DNA from: an uncultured Clostridia bacterium
GTDB lineage: Bacteria; Bacillota; Clostridia; Oscillospirales; Acutalibacteraceae
Reading direction: 5' to 3'
DNA length: 64,000 nucleotides
Assembly: GCA_946500295.1 (NCBI GenBank)
Contig: CAMMVF010000013.1
Location: 1-64,000 of the forward strand
The notes beneath the pieces were generated by a model, which was not told where the DNA came from, did no database searches, and saw only the letters and a list, made by a program, of their open reading frames with translations. The position numbers and the translations under genes were made by a program. Positions within the stretch are counted from its first letter, which is position 1; every line of letters starts with the position of its first letter. Positions 32,324-41,802 of this stretch are shown here, piece by piece.

Positions 32324-32599
32324 GTGGCAGCGAAAGCGGAAATGAACTGGCTGGAGCAATGCGGCTTCGGCCCGAAGGTAATGAAACGAATGAAAGTCTG
32401 TCCCCACTGCGGCACGGTGGTAGACCGCGAGCAGAGCGTCTGTCCCGACTGCGGTATGCGACTTCTGACAAAAACTCTGTATGACTGTTACCGTGAACGA
32501 CATCTCTGTTGTGACCGCTGCGGTACGGTGCTTACCTCCGACGCAAGGTTCTGCCCCCACTGCGGGCAGCCGCTATATCTGAAAATTTCCGCTGACTGA
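32324..32599 (+). CDS. Small double zinc-ribbon protein
   Basis: This 91-residue protein starts at GTG behind gaagggagtgg. It has two or three ribbons: VCPHCGTVVDREQSVCPDCG, CCDRCG and FCPHCGQPL, eight cysteines in CxxC pairs. It is tightly coupled to the preceding zinc-ribbon gene. The function is not known; it looks like an adaptor. Confidence 0.75.
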   Translation: MAAKAEMNWLEQCGFGPKVMKRMKVCPHCGTVVDREQSVCPDCGMRLLTKTLYDCYRERHLCCDRCGTVLTSDARFCPHCGQPLYLKISAD

Positions 32600-32934
32600 G
32601 ATAGACGGCAATCCGATTTGGAGAAAGTAGTTATTCTGTCAGTTGTAAGATCTGCGACAGAACAGATAACAAAAGCTACGGTATTTGCCGAAAGTCGCGG
32701 ATGAAAACATAATAAAAATTATTTGTGAAAACGATAACTGCCGCAAGGAGAAAGGAAAAATGATAAAGACTCTCCTGCTGCACACACAATGATATATCAA
32801 TCCCTAATTCAAAAAAGGAAGTCAGCAATGGAATATTAATGATAATTACATCACCTGCTGATTTGGAAATACAGAAGCCAAAGCAGCTGATATATGCCAC
32901 GAACATAGTCATGAAAATGAAAGTTGGTGAAAAA
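32600..32934. other. Gap before the repeat lipoprotein gene
   Basis: This AT-rich stretch of 335 bp may hold a promoter or a decayed gene. A plus-strand frame from 32839 extends into the lipoprotein gene but has no family-like start and no ribosome site. I see no RNA or protein gene with confidence. Confidence 0.4.
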
Positions 32935-34314
32935 ATGAAAGCGCGTAACAGTTGGCCTTTTCTGGTCGTTTGGTTGCTCTGCTTTGCATTGTTGGCAGGA
33001 TGTGCATTAAAGCCTGACCCGAATGTTGATCTGCCAAAAGTTTCAGATGCGGAATCAGATGATATGAAAGAGGAAGATTCGGAACTTGCTGTGTTAAGAA
33101 AAAATATTTTAGACAGCGAAAGTAATATTGGCGTTGCTTTTATCGGCTATGTAGACAGCGAGAGTACAGAAGCGGATCTGTATACTTATCTTGCAGCCAG
33201 CGAAACTGGTCAAAAGTATCCCTGTCTCTCAGAAGCGCCTCTTGTTATGGTGGAAGGACAGGAACTATACGCCATTGTACCGCCTAATGAAGAATGGACG
33301 GTGACGGTGTATCCTTCCATGATCACTGACGACGGCACCTATGAGGATGTTTTGAACGCTCCAATTTATACAGGAGATCCCGGCGAGGTTCTTTTAGTGC
33401 GATGTAATCTCAGCGAGATATATTCCAATGTCTTGATCGTCTCCACCGACGGTGTCGCAGCCATTTCGTTCCGTCCGTCCCTCTCTATGGAAGATGGTCA
33501 CCTGGTGGCGATCGCAGGAGTATATGATTTTTCGGTGTATGAGGAAGGAGGCTCCATTATAGAGTCAGATGACGAAATGCTGGAAAATCCCGGTCTTAAA
33601 GCGCTGCGGGAGGAAATCCTGCAAAACGGCACTTTCGGGGCAGCCTTTATCGGATATGTAGGCTATGACAGCACCGGGGCGGACCTTTACGATTATCTGG
33701 AATACAGCGCCACCGGGCAGACATACCCCTTCCTTTCCGATGCAACTCTTTGCATGGCCGAAGGGCAGGAGCTTTATGTCATCGTTCCCCAGGCAGGGGA
33801 ACAGGTGAAGATCTATTCTTCCACGATAAATGAAAATGGCGAGTATGTCGATGATGTGAGCGACCCGCTGCTCGAAGGGGGTCCCGGCGAGATTGTCCTC
33901 CTGCGCTGCAATGTCAGCGAGATCTACTCCGATGTGCGGGTGGTGATCGTAGACGGTTTCGGCGCCCATGAATTCCGACCCTTTATTTCGGGGAGGGACG
34001 GCAAGATCGTAGAGTGCGTCGGGCTGTATGACTTCTCGGTCTATGAACCATACGATCCCGGTGAATATGGCTTCGAGGAGGAGATGGATTACCTCTGCAC
34101 ATTCGATGAGGTCAAAGAAGCGATGAAGCGAGGCATGCGCGTCCTCTACACCGGGCAAACGATCGACATTGACGGCAACACCTGCAAACTCTTTTCCGTG
34201 GGAACAGACCACGAGGAGCAGTTTGTCGACGAATTCCACTACGCTGTCTGCGGTGACCTCGTCTATTCCTACGATGTCGTAAATGATATATGGACACCGC
34301 TTGGAATGGGATAA
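32935..34314 (+). CDS. Lipoprotein with two tandem ~150-residue repeats
   Basis: I start this at ATG 32935, giving a 459-residue protein with a signal peptide and lipobox (LLCFALLAGCALK). It contains two homologous repeats. The first begins LRKNILDSESNIGVAFIGYV and ends AGVYDFSVYE; the second begins LREEILQNGTFGAAFIGYVG and ends VGLYDFSVYE. Shared blocks are ADLYxYL, EGQELYxIVP, PGEvxLLRCNxSEIYS. A unique C-terminal part (about 390-459) follows. The second repeat is visibly richer in G+C than the first. I do not recognise the family. It should sit on the outer face of the membrane. Confidence 0.75.
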   Translation: MKARNSWPFLVVWLLCFALLAGCALKPDPNVDLPKVSDAESDDMKEEDSELAVLRKNILDSESNIGVAFIGYVDSESTEADLYTYLAASETGQKYPCLSEAPLVMVEGQELYAIVPPNEEWTVTVYPSMITDDGTYEDVLNAPIYTGDPGEVLLVRCNLSEIYSNVLIVSTDGVAAISFRPSLSMEDGHLVAIAGVYDFSVYEEGGSIIESDDEMLENPGLKALREEILQNGTFGAAFIGYVGYDSTGADLYDYLEYSATGQTYPFLSDATLCMAEGQELYVIVPQAGEQVKIYSSTINENGEYVDDVSDPLLEGGPGEIVLLRCNVSEIYSDVRVVIVDGFGAHEFRPFISGRDGKIVECVGLYDFSVYEPYDPGEYGFEEEMDYLCTFDEVKEAMKRGMRVLYTGQTIDIDGNTCKLFSVGTDHEEQFVDEFHYAVCGDLVYSYDVVNDIWTPLGMG

Positions 34315-34414
34315 GTCAAAACAGAAAAGCAGCGAAAACAAACCGCAGGTTGCCGGCACGAGCCGGTAAAGAAACAACTTAATTATTCTTAATGATAAGA
34401 AAGGAGTCATGATC

Positions 34415-35833
34415 ATGGGACTTATTAAAGCAGGTATCGGTGCACTGGGAGGAACGCTTGCCGATCAATGGAAAGAATTTTTCTACTGTGAGTCTATGCC
34501 CAAGGAGGTGCTCGTCACCAAAGGACAAAAGCGTGTCAGCGGTCGCTCCTCCAACACAAAAGGAAACGACAACATTATCTCCAATGGTTCCGGCATAGCT
34601 GTTGCCGATGGTCAGTGCATGATTATCGTGGAACAGGGCAAAATCGTGGAAGTCTGCGCCGAACCCGGTGAATTTACATATGACACCTCTACAGAGCCGT
34701 CTATTTTTGCCGGCAGTCTCGGCGAGAGCATCAAGGAAACCTTTAAGACCATCGGCAAACGCTTCACTTACGGCGGTGATACCGGAAAGGATCAGCGCGT
34801 TTACTATTTCAATACCAAGGAGCTGATCGATAACAAATTCGGCACGCCAAACCCTATTCCCTTCCGTGTGGTGGATTCAAAGATCGGGCTGGATCTGGAT
34901 GTGTCGGTGCGCTGTTCCGGCGTGTATTCGTATAAGATTGCAGATCCGTTGCTGTTCTATACCAATGTCTGCGGCAATGTGGAGCAGGAATATACCCGTG
35001 ACGAGCTGGACGGTCAACTGAAAACAGAGTTTATCAGCGCTTTGCAGCCGGCTTTTGGACGCCTGTCAGATCTGGAGCTTCGCCCCAATCAGATTGTGTC
35101 ACATAACACCGACCTTGAAAATGCCATGAACACGGCGCTTTCGGAAAAATGGGGTGCACTTCGCGGCCTTAAAGTCGTCAGCATTGCATTAGGTTCCGTT
35201 ACGCTGCCGGAGGAAGATGCCGAACTGATCAAGCAGGCTCAGCGCACGGCAATCATGCGCGACCCGACTATGGCGGCGGCTACTCTTGTGGGCGCACAGG
35301 CGGATGCGATGAAGGCGGCAGCTTCTAACGAAGCAGGCGCTATGACCGGATTTATGGGAATGGGAATGGCAATGAATGCAGGTGGCGGCATGAATGCACA
35401 AAACCTGTTCGCCATGGGTCAGCAGCAACAGCCGCAGCCTGCCGTGCAGCAGCCGCAGAACGGCAGCAGCATGGAACAATGGAAATGCGCCTGCGGTAAT
35501 ATGGTCTCCGGCAAGTTCTGCCCCAACTGCGGTTCCAAAAAGCCCGAGCCTCAGCCTGCGGCAGGTGGTTGGAAATGCCGGTGCGGTGCTACAGCTTCCG
35601 GTAAATTCTGTCCTGAGTGCGGTTCTCCCAAGCCGGCGGACACAGACGGTTGGACCTGTTCCTGCGGCGCGGTCAACAAAGGAAAGTTCTGTCAGAACTG
35701 CGGTGCGAAAAAGCCGGAAGGAGCGCCGTTATACCGCTGTGACAAGTGCGGCTGGGAGCCGGAGGACCCGAAGAATCCGCCGAAGTTCTGCCCCGAATGC
35801 GGTGACATCTTTGATGACAGCGACAGGAAATAA
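34415..35833 (+). CDS. SPFH/band 7 protein with C-terminal zinc ribbons (YdjI-like)
   Basis: This 472-residue protein has an N-terminal SPFH/virion-core-like domain (about 20-320: WKEFFYCESMPKEVLVTKGQ, VVDSKIGLDLDVSVRCSGVY, LELRPNQIVSHNTDLENAMN, VVSIALGSVTLPEEDAELI). A Gly/Met/Gln-rich linker and four or five zinc ribbons follow (repeated GKFCPNCGSKKPE, GKFCPECGSPKP, GKFCQNCGAKKPE). It resembles B. subtilis YdjI, which goes to the membrane with PspA and YdjG/YdjH. No membrane helix is seen. Start at ATG 34415 (8 bp from aaggag) rather than 34409. Here pspA is absent but YdjG- and YdjH-like genes follow. Confidence 0.88.
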   Translation: MGLIKAGIGALGGTLADQWKEFFYCESMPKEVLVTKGQKRVSGRSSNTKGNDNIISNGSGIAVADGQCMIIVEQGKIVEVCAEPGEFTYDTSTEPSIFAGSLGESIKETFKTIGKRFTYGGDTGKDQRVYYFNTKELIDNKFGTPNPIPFRVVDSKIGLDLDVSVRCSGVYSYKIADPLLFYTNVCGNVEQEYTRDELDGQLKTEFISALQPAFGRLSDLELRPNQIVSHNTDLENAMNTALSEKWGALRGLKVVSIALGSVTLPEEDAELIKQAQRTAIMRDPTMAAATLVGAQADAMKAAASNEAGAMTGFMGMGMAMNAGGGMNAQNLFAMGQQQQPQPAVQQPQNGSSMEQWKCACGNMVSGKFCPNCGSKKPEPQPAAGGWKCRCGATASGKFCPECGSPKPADTDGWTCSCGAVNKGKFCQNCGAKKPEGAPLYRCDKCGWEPEDPKNPPKFCPECGDIFDDSDRK

Positions 35834-35946
35834 CAATTAGATTATGAAAAATCATCCGGATGAAAACCACTGCTGTTCATTTTGCGGCTGCGGTTTACAG
35901 GTAAACAATGCAAAATGGATTGTGTAGGCAAAAGGAGGGTTATCAC

Positions 35947-36819
35947 ATGGGACTGTTTGATAAAAAATACTGCGACATCTGCGGCGAGAAAATCGGACTG
36001 CTCGGCAACCGCAAGCTGGAGGACGGCAATCTCTGCAAGGATTGTGCAGGAAAGCTCTCGCCGTTTTTCAGCGACCGCAGGAACTCTACCGTTGAGGAAA
36101 TAAAGGCGCAGCTTGCCTACCGTGAGAAGAACCGGGAAATGCTCGCCGGCTTCTCACCGTATATCACCTTTGACGGAAGCAAGAAGGTGTATATCGACCC
36201 CGCTGTAGAGTATTTCATTGTCACAGGGCTTTCCGACTGGCGCAGCGGCAATCCTGATCTCATTCATTTCTCACAAGTGATGAATGTCGAGACGGACATT
36301 AAGGAAAATAAAGAAGAAGTTTTCTATGAGGATTCCGACGGAAACGAAAAGAGCTATGAGCCGCCCCGTTATACATACGAATATGAGTTCAATGTCACAA
36401 TCTTCGTGGATTCCCCGTGGTTTGATGAGATAGAGCTGGAACTGAGCGACGGAAACCGTCCCGACAGCCGTTACAGCGATTTGTACCGCGAATATGAGCA
36501 GAAGATGCTTGAACTTGCGGACATTCTGACGCACCGAAAGGATATGTCCGCAACCTATGATGGTCCCGGCCCCGGTATGTACCCGGTCAGTTCCTACAAT
36601 CCTGCTCCTGAGCCGAGTCCTGTACCCGCTGTGCAGCCGGCCAATCAAGAGGAATGGCTCTGCCCGTCCTGCGGCACACAGAACGACGGCAAGTTCTGCA
36701 AAAACTGCGGATGCCAGAAACCTGCCGTAATGACGATACACTGTGCGTCCTGCGGCTCCGATATAGAATACCGGATCAAACCGCCGAAGTTCTGTCCGGA
36801 GTGCGGCAATCCATTTTAA
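35947..36819 (+). CDS. DUF4428-like zinc-ribbon protein with C-terminal ribbons
   Basis: This 290-residue cytoplasmic protein starts at ATG 35947 behind aaaaggaggg. The N-terminus YCDICGEKIGLLGNRKLEDG and LCKDCAGKLSPFFSDRR is the DUF4428-type ribbon. A middle beta-rich domain (about 75-200) has no known motif. A proline-rich linker leads to two C-terminal ribbons, LCPSCGTQNDGKFCKNCGC and HCASCGSDIEYRI-PPKFCPECGNPF. The same C-terminal ribbon style occurs in the SPFH gene, so both may bind the same partner. Confidence 0.8.
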   Translation: MGLFDKKYCDICGEKIGLLGNRKLEDGNLCKDCAGKLSPFFSDRRNSTVEEIKAQLAYREKNREMLAGFSPYITFDGSKKVYIDPAVEYFIVTGLSDWRSGNPDLIHFSQVMNVETDIKENKEEVFYEDSDGNEKSYEPPRYTYEYEFNVTIFVDSPWFDEIELELSDGNRPDSRYSDLYREYEQKMLELADILTHRKDMSATYDGPGPGMYPVSSYNPAPEPSPVPAVQPANQEEWLCPSCGTQNDGKFCKNCGCQKPAVMTIHCASCGSDIEYRIKPPKFCPECGNPF

Positions 36820-36826
36820 TAAAATT

Positions 36827-37351
36827 ATGAAACACACTGTATGCAAGGTGGTAGCGATTGTGTCAGTTCTGTCACTGCTGTTAGGGCTTTTCGGCTGCGG
36901 AGGAAACAAAAAATACACTGTAGATGATATTGTTTTGGTTCATACCGTTTATTACGGTATGGAAAGTAATCCCGTGTATTCTTTCGCCATGCGAAAGGAA
37001 GAAGACAACTGGGTTTTCTCCGCAAAATGTCTTGTGGGGAGTAATAAGGAGCACTACGCTTCATTCGCTTCTTTCCCGATAACGGATGAAGACGCACAGG
37101 GCTTTCTTCAGGTCATCCGTGAGGACGGCGAGATAGAGAGGCTTTTCAAACATCGCAATCCGATACGCATTTTCCATATATCAGACGCGCCGGTGCGCAG
37201 TTTCGGTATGACTTTCTCTGACGGAAACAGTGTAGAGAAAGAGACGAGGCTCGGCGACAGGGGGCTTGATTATCTCTATGCGCTTGCCGACAGGTATTAT
37301 GAGGAAGCTGAGAGTTCGGAGGACACTCCGACAGACACTCCGACAAACTGA
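36827..37351 (+). CDS. Small lipoprotein of the zinc-ribbon operon
   Basis: This 174-residue protein has a signal peptide and lipobox (LLLGLFGCGG, Cys about 24) and a beta-rich body with no motif that I recognise, ending in an acidic Thr/Pro tail (EDTPTDTPTN). It follows the previous stop by 7 bp with no good ribosome site, so translation may be coupled. Its place among membrane-stress type genes suggests an outer-surface partner, an inference only. Confidence 0.7.
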   Translation: MKHTVCKVVAIVSVLSLLLGLFGCGGNKKYTVDDIVLVHTVYYGMESNPVYSFAMRKEEDNWVFSAKCLVGSNKEHYASFASFPITDEDAQGFLQVIREDGEIERLFKHRNPIRIFHISDAPVRSFGMTFSDGNSVEKETRLGDRGLDYLYALADRYYEEAESSEDTPTDTPTN

Positions 37352-37395
37352 ATGATACTTTCTATCACCTTATTAAAGCAAAAAGGAGGGCTATT

Positions 37396-38148
37396 ATGGC
37401 TGATAAATGTGCAATCTGCGGAGCAGATATCAATTTGATCCAAACCCAGAGACTGGCGGACGGCAGCTGCATCTGCCGAAAGAACTGCAGACAAAAAGGA
37501 TTCAAAGTATATGACTATGTACACGGCAATCTTCCCGGCGTAAAAGCACATCTTGCCCAGGTGGAACGCGGCACCAAGCTGTGGGAACACTATTTCGTAC
37601 CGCGTGAGAAGACAAAGGATAAAACCCAAAAGCTCAAGCGCTTCGGCAGCCATCTCTATGTGGCTGAGGATATCGGACTGATGGCGTTAGTCCAGAACGA
37701 TTACAAGTTTATGATATTTGGTAAGACCACCCGTGCATGCGTGTACCGTATTGCCGACCTGCGCAGCTATCAGTATGAGGAAGAGATCGTAAGAAACGCA
37801 GATAAGACCGAGACAAAATCCCTGGCACGGCTCAGCTTTATCAATACCGAGGGGCTTTACGAGTTTGTAATCACCATGAGCAGCAGCAAGGAGTATGAAA
37901 AGATGAAAAAATACTTTGATACGCTGTTCGGCATACAGAACACACTCGGAAACGCCGCGAATGTATGGAAGCAGCAGATGGCTGCGGTAAAGGATATCAC
38001 CGTGGGATTTCATGCCGCGGTGAGAGGAGAGGCAGACGCCGAAGCCAAGGCAGAACAGGCAATCAACTCCTTGGATGCGGCAATCTACGGAGACCGTGCC
38101 GAGTGGATCCAAAGGGCGGATGCGGCGCTTGCGGCATTCGACGGATAA
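37396..38148 (+). CDS. DUF4428-containing protein with PH-like middle domain
   Basis: This 250-residue protein has an N-terminal ribbon, KCAICGADINLIQTQRLADG with a following CICRKNC (DUF4428 type). A PH-like beta domain (about 75-180, FMIFGKTTRACVYRIADLRS) follows, then a C-terminal alpha-helical part rich in Ala and Glu (about 190-250). DUF4428 and PH-like domains occur together in Clostridia stress-type operons. The ribosome site aaaaaggaggg is strong. No membrane helix is present. Function is not known. Confidence 0.78.
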   Translation: MADKCAICGADINLIQTQRLADGSCICRKNCRQKGFKVYDYVHGNLPGVKAHLAQVERGTKLWEHYFVPREKTKDKTQKLKRFGSHLYVAEDIGLMALVQNDYKFMIFGKTTRACVYRIADLRSYQYEEEIVRNADKTETKSLARLSFINTEGLYEFVITMSSSKEYEKMKKYFDTLFGIQNTLGNAANVWKQQMAAVKDITVGFHAAVRGEADAEAKAEQAINSLDAAIYGDRAEWIQRADAALAAFDG

Positions 38149-38174
38149 CATTCTTTGAGAAAGGAGTTTTTTCT

Positions 38175-39269
38175 ATGCAAACTTTGCAGGAATATAAATG
38201 TCCCTGCTGCGGCGGCGCCATAGCCTTTGACAGCACGCTCCAGAAAATGAAATGTCCCTTTTGCGACACGGAATTTGAAATGGAAACACTGGCCGATTAT
38301 GACAGCGTGCTGAAGAATGAAGCGTCGGATGATATGAGCTGGGAGAGCACCGCCGGAGCCGAGTGGCAGGAAGGAGAAGCAGACGGACTTCGCTCCTATG
38401 TATGCAAGTCCTGCGGCGGTGAAATTGTGGGCGACGAAAACACGGCGGCCACCTCCTGTCCGTTCTGCGGCAACCCTGTTGTGATGATGGGGCAGTTTTC
38501 GGGCGCCCTTAAGCCCGACCTTGTCATTCCGTTTAAGCTGGATAAAAAGGCGGCAAAGGCAGGGCTTACAAAACACCTGACCGGAAAACGCTTTTTGCCG
38601 AAAGTTTTTAAGGATCAGAACCATATTGACGAAATCAAAGGAATCTACGTTCCGTTCTGGTTATTTGATACGGATGTGGACGCACAGGTACGCTACCGTG
38701 CCACTAAAACCCGCACATGGAGCGACAGCGACTATAATTACACCGAGACCAGCCATTTTATGGTACATAGAGGCGGCAGCGTCGGTTTTGAACACGTGCC
38801 GGTAGACGGTTCGTCTAAAATGGCGGACGATCTGATGGAGTCCATAGAGCCGTATAACTTTTCGGAAGCTATGGATTTCCAGACGGCTTATCTTGCCGGA
38901 TATCTGGCAGATAAATACGATGTAGACGCCGAGGAGAGCATTGACCGCGCCAACCAGCGAGTCAAGCGTTCCACCGAGGAAGCCTTTGCCAAAACGGTAA
39001 AAGGATACTCCACCGTGACGGCGGAAAACAGCAGTGTGCAATTCCATGGCGGGAAAGCCCGTTATGCGCTTTATCCCGTTTGGCTTCTCAATACAACCTG
39101 GAACGGCAATCAATATACCTTTGCCATGAACGGACAGACCGGAAAGTTTGTCGGCGATCTGCCGGTGGACAAAGCGGCTGCAGCTCTCTGGACGATTATG
39201 CTGGCGGCGATTTTCGCGGCAGTAACTTACGGCGGTGCATGGCTTTTGCACCTGATCGGGTTGATATAA
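38175..39269 (+). CDS. YdjG-like zinc-ribbon membrane protein
   Basis: This 364-residue protein starts at ATG 38175 behind aaggag. Two ribbons open it: KCPCCGGAIAFDSTLQKMKC with PFCDTEFE, and CKSCGGEIV with SCPFCGNPVV. A TFIIB-type beta-rich body follows (LVIPFKLDKKAAKAGLTKHL, GIYVPFWLFDTDVDAQVRYR). A C-terminal membrane helix closes it (about 335-360, AALWTIMLAAIFAAVTYGGA). It matches YdjG of the B. subtilis ydjFGHI operon, which with YdjH anchors PspA. It is directly followed by the TPM-domain gene (13 bp). Confidence 0.87.
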   Translation: MQTLQEYKCPCCGGAIAFDSTLQKMKCPFCDTEFEMETLADYDSVLKNEASDDMSWESTAGAEWQEGEADGLRSYVCKSCGGEIVGDENTAATSCPFCGNPVVMMGQFSGALKPDLVIPFKLDKKAAKAGLTKHLTGKRFLPKVFKDQNHIDEIKGIYVPFWLFDTDVDAQVRYRATKTRTWSDSDYNYTETSHFMVHRGGSVGFEHVPVDGSSKMADDLMESIEPYNFSEAMDFQTAYLAGYLADKYDVDAEESIDRANQRVKRSTEEAFAKTVKGYSTVTAENSSVQFHGGKARYALYPVWLLNTTWNGNQYTFAMNGQTGKFVGDLPVDKAAAALWTIMLAAIFAAVTYGGAWLLHLIGLI

Positions 39270-39282
39270 GGAGGGATGCGGA

Positions 39283-40098
39283 ATGAAAAAGAAAATATTG
39301 GTGATTCTGTTTTCCCTTGTTATCGGCCTTTGTGTGTCAGTACCCGCTTTTGCTGCGCAGACAGACGGCTTTGCAAGCGAGTACGAGCGCGTTCAGGATC
39401 TGGCGGATCTGCTTTCCGACAGCGAAGAGGCAGCGCTTTTAGAAAAGCTTGATGAACTGTGCGAGCGTCAGAAAATGGAGATTGTCGTACTGACGACAGA
39501 TACGCTGGAAGGACTGGCGCCCCGTGACTATGCAGACGATATTTACGATTATTGCGATTTCGGATATGGGGAAGACAGAGACGGTGCGCTGCTTCTGATC
39601 AGCATGGAGGACAATGATTGGTACATATCCACACACGGCTACGGGATTACGGTATTTACCGACGCGGGAATCCAATATATCGGTGAGCAGATCAAAGAGA
39701 ATTTGTCAGGCGGTGATTTTTCAGGAGCCTTTGACAAATTCGTCGGGCTTTGCGACGATTTCATCACAAAGGCAAGAACCGGCGACCCCTACGATTCGCA
39801 CAATCTGCCCAAAGAGCCGCTTTCTCTGATTTGGATCCCGATTTCGATTGCGGTGGGTGTATGCCTGTCCTTCATTATTGTTGGGAATATGAAATCCAAG
39901 CTCAAGACGGTTCGCTTCCAGGCAGCGGCAGGCAACTACATGAAGAGAGGCAGTCTGAATGTTACGGAAAGCCGTGATCTGTTTCTGTACAAGACTTTCA
40001 CACGCACGGCAAAGCCGAAAAACAACAGCTCTTCGGGCAGCAGTACGCACACCTCTTCCTCCGGCTCGACTCACGGCGGCGGGGGCGGTAAATTCTAA
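39283..40098 (+). CDS. TPM-domain protein (YgcG/YdjH-like)
   Basis: This 271-residue exported protein has a signal peptide (to about VPAFA), a TPM domain (about 30-175: VQDLADLLSDSEEAALLEKL, EIVVLTTDTLEG, ADDIYDYCDFGYGEDRDGAL, TGYGI-like STHGYGITVFTDAGIQYI), a membrane helix (about 182-205) and a Ser-Gly-His tail ending HGGGGGKF. TPM proteins of this kind work with membrane-repair and photosystem-repair factors. Together with the YdjG-like gene it gives the YdjGH pair. Ribosome site: aaggagggatgcgga. Confidence 0.88.
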   Translation: MKKKILVILFSLVIGLCVSVPAFAAQTDGFASEYERVQDLADLLSDSEEAALLEKLDELCERQKMEIVVLTTDTLEGLAPRDYADDIYDYCDFGYGEDRDGALLLISMEDNDWYISTHGYGITVFTDAGIQYIGEQIKENLSGGDFSGAFDKFVGLCDDFITKARTGDPYDSHNLPKEPLSLIWIPISIAVGVCLSFIIVGNMKSKLKTVRFQAAAGNYMKRGSLNVTESRDLFLYKTFTRTAKPKNNSSSGSSTHTSSSGSTHGGGGGKF

Positions 40099-40145
40099 CG
40101 GTACCAAGGTAATTCACCTAAAAACATATTCGGGAGGATAAAAAC

Positions 40146-40715
40146 ATGAGTATCTTTGACAAACTGAAAAGCACAGCCCAACAGGCGGTAAGCAATGCCG
40201 CACAATCTATCGGCAGCAAGCGTGAGACATTCACCTTTACTTCGCTGCCGGAAAGCCTTGCCGAAATGCAGGCACTCCCCGAGGCAAGCCTCGACACGCC
40301 TTTCAAAACGGCAGCACTCACCGTCCTCGCTCTCTGCGCCTACGCAGCGGACCGGAATATCGGGACGGAAATGCTCAACTGGCTGCGCGGTCCCCGTCCG
40401 CTGAACGGACAGGAAATCTCTTTCTTAAACGACCGCTTCCGTGACGGCAAGACCTACCTGCCTTTTACCTATTTCGCAGGTTCCACACCGGACAACAACT
40501 ACACGCCTGCCCAGCCGTATACGATCATTGTGGAAAGCAATCATGTTTCCGGCGAGGAACAGGGCTATATGAAGCTCTTTATCCCCTGCGGCGGTGCGGA
40601 CGATCCCCGTCCTATTAAGATGCGCCAGCGCGGATCCGACGGCAAGTGGTTTTTATGGGAACAGTATCTGTTGACCGGCGTGCGCACACCCAAAGCTGCC
40701 GATCCGTGGGCTTAA
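40146..40715 (+). CDS. Conserved hypothetical protein, possibly DUF6935
   Basis: This 189-residue soluble protein begins MSIFDKLKSTAQQAVSNAAQ, with an amphipathic N-terminal helix that could touch membranes. The body has NGQEISFLNDRFRDGKTYLP, PYFYFAG-like FTYFAGSTPDNNYTP, and an end RGSDGKWFLWEQYLLTGVR. I believe such proteins are grouped as DUF6935, but recall is uncertain. It follows the TPM gene within the same operon, behind gggaggataaaaac. Confidence 0.72.
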   Translation: MSIFDKLKSTAQQAVSNAAQSIGSKRETFTFTSLPESLAEMQALPEASLDTPFKTAALTVLALCAYAADRNIGTEMLNWLRGPRPLNGQEISFLNDRFRDGKTYLPFTYFAGSTPDNNYTPAQPYTIIVESNHVSGEEQGYMKLFIPCGGADDPRPIKMRQRGSDGKWFLWEQYLLTGVRTPKAADPWA

Positions 40716-40807
40716 GCAAAAAAATTTTAGGATAGTTTATCCGATAATATCAAATAAAACGGCGTTTAACCGTTTTAGATAAAAATTTATTTTAGGAGGT
40801 CTTAACA

Positions 40808-41230
40808 ATGACAACAGCAAAAACAAAAGGATCAGGTTTCTTGAAAGTGACAGGTATTTTAATGATCATCGGCGGAGGAATTTCGATTATTCTGGGGATC
40901 ATCGCAGCACTTGGTGTTGCCGCTCTTGCGTATATCAGTGACGGAGAAATTTCGTCGGCAATGCTTTATGCCTCCGTTGCACTGATGATTGTCAGTGCGG
41001 TTGCACAGTTAATTGCCGGAATTATTGGCGTAAAAAACTGCAAGAAACCGGAAAAGGCCGGAACCTGCATGGTGTGGGGCATCATTGTAGCGGTGCTTTG
41101 CGTTGTAGGTACCATACTGAATTCTGTTGGCGGCGGTTCTTTCAGCGTATTCTCACTGATGCTCGGTCTTGTTTTGCCAGTCCTTTACATCATCGGCGCT
41201 GCATTCAACAAGAAAGACTACATTGCATAA
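40808..41230 (+). CDS. Four-helix small membrane protein
   Basis: This 140-residue protein has four clear membrane helices (about 12-38, 50-75, 85-106 and 112-132) with a short basic loop NCKKPEKAGT. It begins MTTAKTKGSGFLKVTGILMI. No enzyme motif is seen. It fits a DUF308-like or stress-type membrane protein. A strong ribosome site (taggaggtctta) and operon position suggest high expression with the YdjG/YdjH-like pair. Confidence 0.78.
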   Translation: MTTAKTKGSGFLKVTGILMIIGGGISIILGIIAALGVAALAYISDGEISSAMLYASVALMIVSAVAQLIAGIIGVKNCKKPEKAGTCMVWGIIVAVLCVVGTILNSVGGGSFSVFSLMLGLVLPVLYIIGAAFNKKDYIA

Positions 41231-41309
41231 TCATCCATACTCTGGGAAAAGGCTTGTTCCGGCAAGCCTTTTCCCGAAACAAACTAAACTATAATAAGGA
41301 GGAAACAAG

Positions 41310-41717
41310 ATGGATATCCGTGGAATTTGGAAAATAAAAGAGATTCGTATGCCGACACCGGAGGGCTTAACGGTCATCACACCCGACAATCTGCCGGAAG
41401 ACGAGCGGTTTGAAGAATGCGTCCAGAGGATGCGCTGTTACACCGAATTTGCAGATGACGGTTCTCTCAACACGCTTATACTTGTACCCGAGGAACTGAA
41501 AGCAGAGGCGGCCGAGCATGGAGTTGTTGTGCGCGAAGATGGCTATGCTGTTATTGAGAGCACAACTTGGAAAGAAGAAAACGGAAAATTCTACTACGAC
41601 ACTAAGACCGAGGGTGAATTTTTGGGAGAAAAAGTAGATCCATTTGCGGAAATCACGGTAACTGAGGACGGCTGTCTGCTGTACGAATACGAAATGGTTC
41701 TTTTAGAAAGAATCTGA
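41310..41717 (+). CDS. Hypothetical lipocalin-like small protein
   Basis: This 135-residue soluble protein begins MDIRGIWKIKEIRMPTPEGL. The opening GIWK and the pattern of beta strands ending EDGCLLYEYEMVLLERI resemble the lipocalin-like fold, but I cannot assign a family. It has a good ribosome site (aaggaggaaacaag). A short related fragment lies at 42533-42613. Confidence 0.68.
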   Translation: MDIRGIWKIKEIRMPTPEGLTVITPDNLPEDERFEECVQRMRCYTEFADDGSLNTLILVPEELKAEAAEHGVVVREDGYAVIESTTWKEENGKFYYDTKTEGEFLGEKVDPFAEITVTEDGCLLYEYEMVLLERI

Positions 41718-41802
41718 TCGGGTTTGACAAAAGCATTGGATTTTACCTATTGGGAAGTAAGAATTGAGCAAAACAAATATTAATAAAACAAGAGGAATTA
41801 CT

